Source of the DNA: Propionibacteriaceae bacterium
GTDB lineage: Bacteria; Actinomycetota; Actinomycetes; Propionibacteriales; Propionibacteriaceae
Assembly: GCA_031254155.1 (NCBI GenBank)
Contig: JAIRVA010000256.1
Span: 1 to 14,498, forward strand
Direction: 5' to 3'
Length of the DNA: 14,498 nucleotides
Position 1 is the stretch's first letter. Each line of letters starts with the position of its first letter. A program made the translations under genes and the position numbers. This document shows, piece after piece, positions 7,692 through 14,317 of this stretch. A model generated the notes under the pieces. That model searched no databases, had not been told where the DNA came from, and was given only the letters and a program-made list of their open reading frames with translations.

Positions 7692-7697
7692 AGTTTA
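7692..7697 (-). promoter_or_regulatory. Candidate -10 (TAAACT) for the minus-strand glycosyltransferase operon
   Basis: TAAACT on the minus strand lies 37 nt before the ATG at 7654, leaving room for the Shine-Dalgarno. It is inside the small inverted repeat GGCTA-GTT-TAGCC (7688-7700). No good -35 is visible at 17 nt. TATACC at 7723-7718, inside the larger palindrome, is an alternative -10. Confidence 0.3.
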
Positions 7698-7718
7698 GCC
7701 CACTCGGAATACGGCAAG

Positions 7719-7752
7719 GTATAGAGGCGGTGACGTCGCACCACCCCTATAC
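7719..7752. repeat. 34-bp imperfect palindrome in the divergent control region
   Basis: Left arm GTATAGAGGCGGTG (7719-7732) and the reverse complement of the right arm CACCACCCCTATAC (7739-7752) agree at 12 of 14 positions around a 6-nt centre, ACGTCG. As minus-strand RNA both mismatches become G-U pairs. The right arm covers five bases of the plus-strand -10 TATACT. It is placed as an operator controlling both arms of the polysaccharide locus would be. I do not recognise it as a site for a named regulator. Confidence 0.6.
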
Positions 7753-7753
7753 T
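7748..7753 (+). promoter_or_regulatory. Candidate -10 (TATACT) for the wzm-wzt operon
   Basis: TATACT is one base from the TATAAT consensus and is the best plus-strand -10 in the gap. No good -35 is present (AGGCGG at 17 nt), which suggests activator dependence or an atypical promoter. The predicted 5' leader to the wzm ATG is about 105 nt. The hexamer is also the loop of a second inverted repeat, CCACCCC (7741-7747) and GGGGTGG (7757-7763). Confidence 0.45.
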
Positions 7754-7865
7754 TGTGGGGTGGCCATGCCCGGAGCAGTTCGGAGCATGCCGAGGAAGGT
7801 GGTTAGCAGGATTGAGTGAGGCTCGCGATCGTGCCGCACGGGTGGCTCTCGAACCGTTGAGAGAC

Positions 7866-8726
7866 ATGAGCCCCCGGCAGGGCATGCTACACGGTTTTGC
7901 GCAGTCCCTTGCCGAACTCTGGCATCGGCGCGAGTTGTTGAACCTACTCGTGCGCCGAGAGATCAGGGCCAAGTACAAAGACTCCGCGTTGGGGTTGTTG
8001 TGGAGTCTGGCCCGGCCCCTGGTGTTGCTCGGGATTTACTACGTCGTGATCGGCAAGTTTCTGGGCGTCGCCCGTGGTATCGACTTCTTTGCGGTCCACA
8101 TCTACATCGGCATGGCGATCTGGTCCCTCTTCCAGGAGTCCGTCTCGATGGGAACAGCTTCCATCGTCGTCAATGCCGGCATCGTCCGCAAGAGCTCGCT
8201 GCCACGTGAAGTGTTCCCCCTGACCAGCGTGGGGACGGCTCTGTTCAACTTCGGCATCCAGCTCGTCATCGCCGTCGTCCTGGCGGTGTTCACCTGCGGG
8301 ATCAACCCGGGGATCAACTTCCTGCACTTCCCTCTCGCCATCGCCGTCGTACTCGTCTGGGCGGTCGCCGCGGCACTCCTGCTGTCGGCCGCGAACGTGT
8401 ACCTGCGGGACGTGCAGTACCTGACCGAGGTGGCGCTCATGATCGGTTTCTACCTGTCGCCCATCATCTACCCGTGGAAGCTGGCCGAACAGCAACTGGT
8501 CGGACTGTTCGGGGGCGTCGTCGAACAGATCTATCTCGCCGACCCGATCACGCTGGCGGTGCTCGGCACGCAGCGAGTCTTGTGGAACACCGGCGACGCG
8601 GCCTATCCGTGGCCTTCCTTCCTGGCCTACCGCCTCCTCGTGGCACTCGCTGTCGGCTTGGTGGCCCTGTTCCTCGCCCAGCGGGTCTTCAACCGCCTCC
8701 AGCGCAACTTTGCCCAGGAGATCTAG
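7866..8726 (+). CDS. wzm: ABC-2 type polysaccharide exporter permease (Wzm/RfbA-like)
   Basis: The protein has 286 residues and the usual Wzm form: a cytoplasmic amphipathic start ending in ELLNLLVRREIRAKYKDSALGLLWSLARP (23-51, the conserved pre-TM1 region of this family), six hydrophobic segments, YLRDVQYL (179-186) and SPIIYPW (198-204) before the last helices. It forms a dimeric channel with Wzt to export undecaprenyl-linked glycan across the plasma membrane. The frame is open back to 7755, but homologues begin near the MSPRQG methionine at 7866, which has GAGAG a few nt upstream. ATG at 7884 or an upstream GTG/TTG remain possible. The stop overlaps the wzt GTG by one base. Family call secure; start moderately so. 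Confidence 0.92.
   Translation: MSPRQGMLHGFAQSLAELWHRRELLNLLVRREIRAKYKDSALGLLWSLARPLVLLGIYYVVIGKFLGVARGIDFFAVHIYIGMAIWSLFQESVSMGTASIVVNAGIVRKSSLPREVFPLTSVGTALFNFGIQLVIAVVLAVFTCGINPGINFLHFPLAIAVVLVWAVAAALLLSAANVYLRDVQYLTEVALMIGFYLSPIIYPWKLAEQQLVGLFGGVVEQIYLADPITLAVLGTQRVLWNTGDAAYPWPSFLAYRLLVALAVGLVALFLAQRVFNRLQRNFAQEI
8716..8720 (+). promoter_or_regulatory. Ribosome binding site fixing the wzt GTG start
   Basis: AGGAG ends 5 nt before GTG at 8726, which overlaps the wzm TAG as TAGTG. The frame is open about 84 codons further upstream inside wzm, so this site together with homology decides the start. Confidence 0.8.
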
Positions 8727-9940
8727 TGAGCGTCGAAGTCGTCAGCCTGAAAAACGTGAACAAGACATTCACGATCAAGAAACAAAAATCCCTCAAAGAC
8801 CGACTGGTCGGCGGGCGCAAGGGAAAGCTGCAGGACGAGACCTTCGCGGCCGTCGAAGACCTCAGCCTCTCCATCAGTCTCGGTGAGTCGGTCGGCCTGG
8901 TCGGCCCCAACGGTTCGGGCAAGTCCACGTTGCTGAAGATCATCGGGGGCATCCTCGCGGCCGACACCGGTTCCGTTCAAACCCGCGGTCGTATCGCCGC
9001 GTTGCTCGAGCTGGGTGCCGGGTTCCACCCCGACTTGTCGGGCCGTGAAAACGTCTTCCTGAACGCCTCAATGCTCGGGTTGACCCGCGCGGAAACGCTC
9101 AGCCACTTTAGTGACATCGTCGAGTTCTCCGGCATCGACGAGTTCATCGACACCCAGGTGAAGTTCTATTCCTCGGGCATGTACGTCCGTCTGGCCTTCT
9201 CGGTGGCGGTCCACGTCGATCCGGACATCCTCCTCGTTGACGAGGTGCTGGCCGTCGGCGACGTGCCGTTCCAAACCAAGTGCATGCAGAAGATCCGCCA
9301 GTTCCGGGACGACGGCCGTACGATCATCCTCGTGTCGCACTCGCCGGGCCAGGTCGCGGACGTGTGCGACCGGGCGATCGTGCTGGAACGCGGCCGACTA
9401 GTCGAAGACTCCACTCCGATGGTGGCCCTTGGTCGACTGCGCCGGGATTACCAGCAGGTGATGGCCGCCGAAGCCGTGGAGGACACGAGCCGCGTGTCCT
9501 CCCATCGCGGCGAGATCACTCGCACCTACCTCACCGACTCCCTGAGTTCACGGCACGACGCCGACTTCCAGGTGGTGATGCCGCCAGGCTCCGACCTCCA
9601 TGTCCACTGCGAGGTGACCTTCCCGGAGCCCGTCCCCGACTGGTCGCTGAACGTCTCGATCGAGTCGACCCACTTGGGCACGTCGGTGATTGAGGCCGAC
9701 ACGAATGAAACGCTCGGCTGGAACCTGCCCAGCCAGCCGGGTACCCTGCCGTTCATTTTCACGTTCCCAAACCTCCAGCTGGGCGAAGGCGACTACTGCG
9801 TCCGTCTCATCCTCCGCGACGAGGAGGGCATCGCTCTCGACCGCCTCCCCCAGGCCGGCTACTTCGCCGTCCGCGGGCCCCGGCACGTCATCGGCCCCGT
9901 CTACAGCGAACCGCGAATCGATTATCCGGCTGACGCATGA
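8726..9940 (+). CDS. wzt: ABC transporter ATP-binding protein with C-terminal glycan-binding-type domain (Wzt)
   Basis: The protein has 404 residues. The nucleotide-binding domain (about 1-245) is complete: Walker A GPNGSGKST (60-68), LLELGAGFHPDLSGRENV (93-110, typical of Wzt/TagH), signature YSSGM (148-152), Walker B ILLVDE (168-173) and the switch H205 in SHS. After a linker, residues about 262-404 form a beta-rich domain (THLGTSVIEADTNETLG, then GEGDYCVRLILRDEEG) like the C-terminal domain of long Wzt proteins. In E. coli O9a that domain recognises the modified end of the glycan before export. The polymer here may therefore carry a terminal cap that must be recognised. Coupled to wzm (TAGTG) and to the next GT2 (ATGA, 4-base overlap). 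Confidence 0.94.
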   Translation: MSVEVVSLKNVNKTFTIKKQKSLKDRLVGGRKGKLQDETFAAVEDLSLSISLGESVGLVGPNGSGKSTLLKIIGGILAADTGSVQTRGRIAALLELGAGFHPDLSGRENVFLNASMLGLTRAETLSHFSDIVEFSGIDEFIDTQVKFYSSGMYVRLAFSVAVHVDPDILLVDEVLAVGDVPFQTKCMQKIRQFRDDGRTIILVSHSPGQVADVCDRAIVLERGRLVEDSTPMVALGRLRRDYQQVMAAEAVEDTSRVSSHRGEITRTYLTDSLSSRHDADFQVVMPPGSDLHVHCEVTFPEPVPDWSLNVSIESTHLGTSVIEADTNETLGWNLPSQPGTLPFIFTFPNLQLGEGDYCVRLILRDEEGIALDRLPQAGYFAVRGPRHVIGPVYSEPRIDYPADA

Positions 9941-10863
9941 TCACGGTACTCATGGCGACGTTCAACGGCGAGGCGTACGTTGCGGAACAACTCGACTCGC
10001 TGCTGAGCCAGACCCGCCCGCCGGACCGGATCTGTCTCGCTGATGATGGCTCCACCGATGGCACCCTGGCGGTACTCGAGCGCTATCGCGCGGCTCATCC
10101 CCACCTCATCGAGTTGAGCGTCAACGCGGTCAACTCCGGCAGTGCGGCCAAAAACTTCATGGCGCTGCTGGTGGCCCAGCGCGACGACTACATCATGCTG
10201 TGCGACCAAGACGACGTCTGGCTGCCGGACAAGATTGCGAAGACGCTGGCCAAGATGACCCAGATGGAGACCCAGTGGGGCCGCACCGTACCCTGCCTGG
10301 TTCACAGCGATCTCGCCGTGGTCAACGACCAGTTGGTGCCCGTCTCCGCCTCGTTTCGGACCAGTACCTTTGCCGACTACGACCGGACGGCGCTACGCGA
10401 CCAACTCATTCAGAACACCGCGACCGGCTGTACCATCATGCTCAACCGTGCACTCGCGAATCTCCTCACCGAGGTACCACAACACATGGTGATGCACGAC
10501 TGGTGGATTTCGCTCGTCGCCGCTGCCTTCGGCCACATGGGCCACATCGATGACTGCACCATTCTCTACCGCCAGCACGTCACGAACCAGATCGGCGTGA
10601 CCGATATGCGTCGGCTGAGGTACAAGCTCCGCCGCCTTGTCAATCCGGCGCAGGTGAAGGCCGACATCGCCAAGACCTATCCCCAGGCGGGCGAGTTCCT
10701 GGCCCTCTACGCCGACCGCCTCGACGCCGCCCAAGCCGAATTATTGCGAAACTACTGCCTGATCCCGCACCTCGGCAAGTGTGGCAAAGTCGCCATGATC
10801 GCTCGTCTGGGCTTTTGGAAGACGGGTTTTTCCCGGAACGTCGCCTACCTGCTCTTTGTGTGA
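9937..10863 (+). CDS. GT2 glycosyltransferase, rhamnosyltransferase-like (HDWW type)
   Basis: The protein has 308 residues. Motifs in order: ITVLMATFNGEAYVAEQLDS (2-21), ADDGSTDGT (35-43), the metal-binding MLCDQDDVWLPDK (87-99) and MHDWW (186-190). CDQDDVW with HDWW is typical of GT2 enzymes annotated as alpha-L-Rha 1,3-L-rhamnosyltransferases in Rgp/Rfb polysaccharide loci. The sugar transferred here is inferred, and no dTDP-rhamnose genes lie in the window. It acts in the cytoplasm on a lipid-linked acceptor. ATG 9937 overlaps the wzt stop as ATGA, so wzm, wzt and this gene form a coupled trio. It is a clear paralogue of the gene at 12101-13027. Confidence 0.88.
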   Translation: MITVLMATFNGEAYVAEQLDSLLSQTRPPDRICLADDGSTDGTLAVLERYRAAHPHLIELSVNAVNSGSAAKNFMALLVAQRDDYIMLCDQDDVWLPDKIAKTLAKMTQMETQWGRTVPCLVHSDLAVVNDQLVPVSASFRTSTFADYDRTALRDQLIQNTATGCTIMLNRALANLLTEVPQHMVMHDWWISLVAAAFGHMGHIDDCTILYRQHVTNQIGVTDMRRLRYKLRRLVNPAQVKADIAKTYPQAGEFLALYADRLDAAQAELLRNYCLIPHLGKCGKVAMIARLGFWKTGFSRNVAYLLFV

Positions 10864-10884
10864 CAATAAGCTATCAGACTTGTT

Positions 10885-10913
10885 TTGCACCAGGCCGCGC
10901 GACACGGTACGGT
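10885..10913 (+). promoter_or_regulatory. Putative internal leaderless promoter before the shortened GT2
   Basis: TTGCAC (10885-10890), a 17-nt spacer and TACGGT (10908-10913), then 6 nt to GTG 10920. There is no Shine-Dalgarno before this GTG. It lies in a noticeably AT-richer 56-base gap after the preceding GT2 gene. Confidence 0.4.
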
Positions 10914-10919
10914 CATCTC

Positions 10920-12056
10920 GTGAAACTAGTCCTGCTTCTTGTTATCGACAATGGTTCTGTTGATGGGACGTACGAGATACTCCGGCGGTACGCGAAGACG
11001 GGACGGGTTGAACTCCATCAATATCCGGTCTACGACAAGAAGCAGTACGCCCTCGTCACCGAGATGGCGCGCCGCGCGGCCAGCAAACACTGGGCCGACT
11101 GGGTGCTCAACGCCGACGCCGACGAGTTCTTTCTCCCGGTCGACCGCACTCTGGCGCTACGTGAGGCACTTGAGCACATCCCCGCCACCCTCGGGGCGGT
11201 CACCGTACCCGTCATCAACATGACCGGACGGCCCGCCCCGACCGGCAGCGGCCTAGGCCGCCTCGTCTGGCGGGACGAGCGCCCGGAAGACACGCTCCTC
11301 CACGACGCCGGCCTGCCCGCCCACCCGACCTTCGACGCCATCCACGTCGGTGATCCCGCGGTCTTAGTCCGGCAAGGCAACCACTTCGTCAGCATCCCGA
11401 GCCAGGGCGAGCCCGATGCGCGCTGGGCGATCGAAGTATTGCACTACCCCTGGCGGTCGTGGACCCAGTTCCGGGGCAAGGTCGACAAGTCCGGACAGGC
11501 CTACGCCAACAACCCCACCCACACACCAAGTCCACGCCATCATGGACTGCGGGACTACCGGTTCCTTGGCGCCGGCGCTCTTGAGCGAAGTTATCTCTAC
11601 CGGCATCCCCGCCCGGGCGGCCTTGAGGTAGCGCCGCCAGGTCTGGTCCGGGACACCTGGTTGGACGAGTCGCAACGCTGCCTTCTGACCTCGGGGCGGG
11701 CACTGCTGCCGGCCGAACTGGCGAAGGGGCTCGACGACGAGGGCGACGGTGCGTACTACACGACGGCGGACTGGGACGATGCGGCCACGATCATGCGCGT
11801 CGCCATCGCACTCGACCAGGAACGAACGACGACGTTGAGTGCCCTCCATGAGTCGGCCCTGCAAGCCCGCGCCCGACTCATCGCTGAGTTTGCCGAGCAG
11901 TCCCGGCAATTCACTGAACAGGAACAGACCCTCGCCGAGTACCGCCACGCCCACGACAGCATCACCCGGAGCGTCAGCTTCAAGGTGGGGCGGATGATCA
12001 CGGGCGTTCCGCGCTGGGCGCGGGACCGACTCGGCAAGATCGGCGACACCGGGTAG
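10920..12056 (+). CDS. GT2-family glycosyltransferase (DADEF/HYP-RS type) missing part of its N-terminal fold
   Basis: The protein has 378 residues. DNGSVDGTYEIL (10-21), WVLNADADEF (61-70) and LHYPWRSWTQFRGKV (174-188) place it with the Glyco_tranf_2_4-like GT2 proteins. Members normally begin with a strand such as LVxTLLVRDE, followed by about 20 residues before the DN-S-DGT motif. Here VKLVLLLV joins IDNGSVDGT directly, so about 25 residues including the RDE nucleotide-contact region are absent, in frame. The C-terminus adds a likely coiled coil (about 297-346) and SVSFKVGRMI (351-360), a tail seen in membrane-associated GTs. The GTG start is the first in-frame start that fits, and it lacks a Shine-Dalgarno. 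Activity is doubtful unless the deletion is an assembly error; acceptor and donor are unknown. Confidence 0.72.
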   Translation: MKLVLLLVIDNGSVDGTYEILRRYAKTGRVELHQYPVYDKKQYALVTEMARRAASKHWADWVLNADADEFFLPVDRTLALREALEHIPATLGAVTVPVINMTGRPAPTGSGLGRLVWRDERPEDTLLHDAGLPAHPTFDAIHVGDPAVLVRQGNHFVSIPSQGEPDARWAIEVLHYPWRSWTQFRGKVDKSGQAYANNPTHTPSPRHHGLRDYRFLGAGALERSYLYRHPRPGGLEVAPPGLVRDTWLDESQRCLLTSGRALLPAELAKGLDDEGDGAYYTTADWDDAATIMRVAIALDQERTTTLSALHESALQARARLIAEFAEQSRQFTEQEQTLAEYRHAHDSITRSVSFKVGRMITGVPRWARDRLGKIGDTG

Positions 12057-12087
12057 AGTGACACCGCCGGTACGTTCGATTGTCCCC

Positions 12088-12094
12088 AGGGAGG
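12088..12094 (+). promoter_or_regulatory. Strong ribosome binding site for the GT2 at 12101
   Basis: AGGGAGG ends 6 nt before ATG 12101. It selects this ATG over an in-frame upstream open stretch beginning at 12080. Confidence 0.75.
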
Positions 12095-12100
12095 CACCAC

Positions 12101-13027
12101 ATGAGCCTGACTCGCGATATCATCGTCCTCCTGTCAACGTACAATGGTGAACACTACATGTCCGAGCAGCTCGAGAGCCTCCGTACGCAAACTGTGGCCG
12201 ACCGGATGCACGTCATGATGCGCGACGACGGTTCGACCGACTCAACCGCGTCGATTCCTTCAGCGATGGACCTCTCGCCGCTCACGATTGAAGTCAGCCG
12301 GGGGCGCAACCTCGGGGCGCGCGACTCCTTCAGCGCACTGATCGCCGTAGTTCCGCCGACGGCCCGGACGATCATGCTCTGCGACCAGGACGACGTGTGG
12401 CGCCCCGAGAAGGCAGCGGTAGCGGCAGCGGCCCTCGCGGTTGTCACCGACGGGATTCCGGCCCTGTACTGCGGGCGGTCCACGGCCACCGACAGTTCTC
12501 TCAACCCGATCGGCCTCACCGACGATGCACCGCGGGGACCGTCGCTCCGCAGCGCCTTGTTCCAGAACATCGCCCCGGGACACACGATGGCATTCAACCC
12601 AACACTGGCGACGCTGTACGCCGAGACGATCCGAACCGGCGCCGTCATGCATGACTGGTGGCTGTATCTCCTAGCCAGCGGACTAGGCACCGTCGAGTTC
12701 GACGACGCACCGCACGCCCTGTACCGCCTCCACGACCACAACGACATTGGGTACTCGATCACCAGGCTGAAGCGGCTCCGCCGTGACCTTGGCCGTCTCC
12801 TGCGCGAAGACCGGTCGCTGGTCACCCGGCAGGCCCTGGCCTTCCGGCAGGCCGTCGGATCGCGACTACCCGACGATGACCGAGCCATGGTGGACGCATT
12901 CCTTGACCAGAAGAGCCTGGCGCGTCGGCTCGATTACCTGCGCCACTACCCCATGCAGCCCCAGGGGCGGCGCCCCCCCTGGGTGTCCACTCTGCTTTTC
13001 CTGGCGGGAAGATACCGCACCGCGTGA
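12101..13027 (+). CDS. GT2 glycosyltransferase, second rhamnosyltransferase-like paralogue
   Basis: The protein has 308 residues, the same length and plan as the GT2 at 9937-10863: IIVLLSTYNGEHYMSEQLES (7-26), RDDGSTDST (41-49), IMLCDQDDVWRPEK (91-104), MHDWW (183-187), then LYRLHDHNDIGY where the paralogue has LYRQHVTNQIGV. Catalytic motifs look intact. Two divergent copies in one operon usually mean two different linkages of the same or similar sugars in the repeat unit (inference). The start is fixed by AGGGAGG six nt upstream. A 44-base gap separates it from the previous gene and 87 bases from the next, so it is less tightly coupled than the wzm-wzt trio. Confidence 0.87.
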   Translation: MSLTRDIIVLLSTYNGEHYMSEQLESLRTQTVADRMHVMMRDDGSTDSTASIPSAMDLSPLTIEVSRGRNLGARDSFSALIAVVPPTARTIMLCDQDDVWRPEKAAVAAAALAVVTDGIPALYCGRSTATDSSLNPIGLTDDAPRGPSLRSALFQNIAPGHTMAFNPTLATLYAETIRTGAVMHDWWLYLLASGLGTVEFDDAPHALYRLHDHNDIGYSITRLKRLRRDLGRLLREDRSLVTRQALAFRQAVGSRLPDDDRAMVDAFLDQKSLARRLDYLRHYPMQPQGRRPPWVSTLLFLAGRYRTA

Positions 13028-13081
13028 CGTCCGCGAGGTCTCCAGCAGCCTCCGGGCGCAACATGGCAGCAGGCGGACTGG

Positions 13082-13087
13082 TAAAGT
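13082..13087 (+). promoter_or_regulatory. Possible internal -10 (TAAAGT) before the DPM-like GT2
   Basis: TAAAGT lies 27 nt before ATG 13115 in the longest gap (87 bases) of the plus-strand operon, but there is no recognisable -35. It could give the DPM-like/DUF2304 pair separate expression. Weak evidence. Confidence 0.25.
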
Positions 13088-13104
13088 GGGAGCAGAGAGA
13101 AAAC

Positions 13105-13109
13105 AGGAG
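13105..13109 (+). promoter_or_regulatory. Ribosome binding site for the DPM-like GT2
   Basis: AGGAG ends 5 nt before ATG 13115. This is a near-ideal Shine-Dalgarno and confirms the start. Confidence 0.75.
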
Positions 13110-13114
13110 AGCGC

Positions 13115-13840
13115 ATGGCCGAAGGTTCCCGACCACTTATCATCATGCCAGCCTGGAATGAGGTCGCTTCGATCACGACGACTTTGACGGAAACCCAAGC
13201 CGCAGTCCCCAACATTGACATCCTCGTTGTCGACGACGGATCGACGGATGGAACCGCCGACGCCGCCGAGCAGACTGGGGTGGCCGTACTTCGACTGCCG
13301 TTCAACCTCGGTGTCGGGGGGGCCACGCGGGCGGGGTACGAGTACGCGGAACGCCACGGTTATCACCACGTGATCCGCGTCGACGCGGACGGACAGCACG
13401 ACCCGGCTGATATCTCCCGGGTCTTGGCTGGCCTGGACATCGCCGACATCTCGATTGGTGCCCGGTTTGCGGAACACGGCGATTACGCCGTACGGGGCCC
13501 GCGGAAGTGGGCCATGGGTCTCCTGGCGGCGATCATCTCCCGACTCGCGCACACTCCTTTGACGGACATCACAAGCGGCTTCCGGGCGACCAACCGGCGA
13601 GCGACCCAACAGTTCTGCCGTCATTATCCGGCCGAGTACCTCGGCGACACCGTCGACGCGCTCGTGATGGCCGTACGATCAGGTCTCACCGTGACCCAGG
13701 TGCCAGTCAGCATGCGCACCCGACGGGCCGGCGTACCGTCACACAACCCGCTGAAAGCGGCAGTTTACCTCGCGCGTTCGCTGGTCGCCCTCTTGCTAGC
13801 CCTGACCCGACGACCACTTACCACCGGAAGCGAGGGCTAA
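13115..13840 (+). CDS. Polyprenyl-phosphate glycosyltransferase (DPM1/GtrB-like GT2)
   Basis: The protein has 241 residues, a single GT-A domain of the dolichol-phosphate-mannose-synthase type: LIIMPAWNE (8-16), VVDDGSTDGT (38-47), FNLGVGGATRAGYEYA (63-78), the metal and catalytic motif DADGQHDP (90-97), and LTDITSGFRATNR (149-161), which is diagnostic of this group. Members transfer a sugar from a nucleotide donor to undecaprenyl or decaprenyl phosphate at the inner membrane face. It lacks the two C-terminal membrane helices of GtrB; the final hydrophobic stretch (about 215-231) may be only peripheral. Its TAA overlaps the DUF2304 ATG (TAATG). This gene pair is common in polysaccharide loci and suggests a complex. 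The sugar is unknown. Confidence 0.88.
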   Translation: MAEGSRPLIIMPAWNEVASITTTLTETQAAVPNIDILVVDDGSTDGTADAAEQTGVAVLRLPFNLGVGGATRAGYEYAERHGYHHVIRVDADGQHDPADISRVLAGLDIADISIGARFAEHGDYAVRGPRKWAMGLLAAIISRLAHTPLTDITSGFRATNRRATQQFCRHYPAEYLGDTVDALVMAVRSGLTVTQVPVSMRTRRAGVPSHNPLKAAVYLARSLVALLLALTRRPLTTGSEG

Positions 13841-14277
13841 TGCGCGCCATCATCTTCTTCTGCATCATTACGGTCGCGATCCTCACCACGATCCTCTTGC
13901 TGTTGCGATCAGGCAAGCTCAAGGAGAAACACGCTCTCCTGTGGACCCTGATCGGGATCGCCTGCCTCGTTCTGGTGACCTTTCCGGGCGCCCTCGACGC
14001 CGTAGCACACCTGGTCGGCTTCCAGGTCGGCTCGAACCTCCTCTTCACCCTGGCAATCCTCTTGCTCATGGGGGTCTGTCTCCAGTTGTCGCTCCAAATG
14101 TCCGCCCAAGAAGACAAGGTTCGCCGGCTGGCCGAAGAAGCCGCCATCCTGCGTCATGATCTTGAGGCCGGACGACCGAGCCCTGGCCACCGGTCGGCCA
14201 GGATCGTCCGCGACCTCGCCCTCGCCGACGCGCCCGCGCCGGGCGATCTTCCGGGCGCCGATGGGCGCATGGAGTAG
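13840..14277 (+). CDS. DUF2304 small membrane protein
   Basis: The protein has 145 residues: a first helix (about 3-23), RSGKLKEKHALLW (23-35, the family hallmark between helices), a second helix (35-52), a third (64-84), then a charged, probably helical segment QMSAQEDKVRRLAEEAAILR (86-105) and a disordered Pro/Asp/Arg tail. That is three membrane spans plus a short coiled coil. DUF2304 genes sit next to DPM-like GT2 genes in many genomes. GacJ of the streptococcal group A carbohydrate locus, a small membrane partner that stimulates the GT2 GacI, is a plausible functional counterpart (relationship from memory, not checked). Start ATG 13840 overlaps the previous stop; GCGAGGGC precedes it. 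Its role in stabilising or assisting the GT2, or in flipping its product, is inferred. Confidence 0.85.
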   Translation: MRAIIFFCIITVAILTTILLLLRSGKLKEKHALLWTLIGIACLVLVTFPGALDAVAHLVGFQVGSNLLFTLAILLLMGVCLQLSLQMSAQEDKVRRLAEEAAILRHDLEAGRPSPGHRSARIVRDLALADAPAPGDLPGADGRME

Positions 14278-14317
14278 GGTAGACGGGAGGATAGGCTGGC
14301 TAGCAGATGGGTGGCGA

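Noticed and set aside
7766..7819. 17-codon ORF in the wzm leader (leader peptide candidate)
   Set aside because: There is no Shine-Dalgarno, no codon run typical of attenuation, and it was not tied to any structure. Too short to support.
7655..7978. 108-codon upstream extension of the tandem GT2 frame
   Set aside because: It crosses the palindrome and the start of wzm; composition is Arg/Ser-rich without family similarity.
8474..8725. 84-codon upstream extension of the wzt frame
   Set aside because: It lies within wzm coding sequence. GTG 8726 has a textbook ribosome binding site and fits Wzt length.
10861..10945. Frameshift as the cause of the short N-terminus of the GT2 at 10920
   Set aside because: I translated the other frames of the short gap and found no RDE-type segment. 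There is simply not enough DNA for the missing residues, so deletion fits better.
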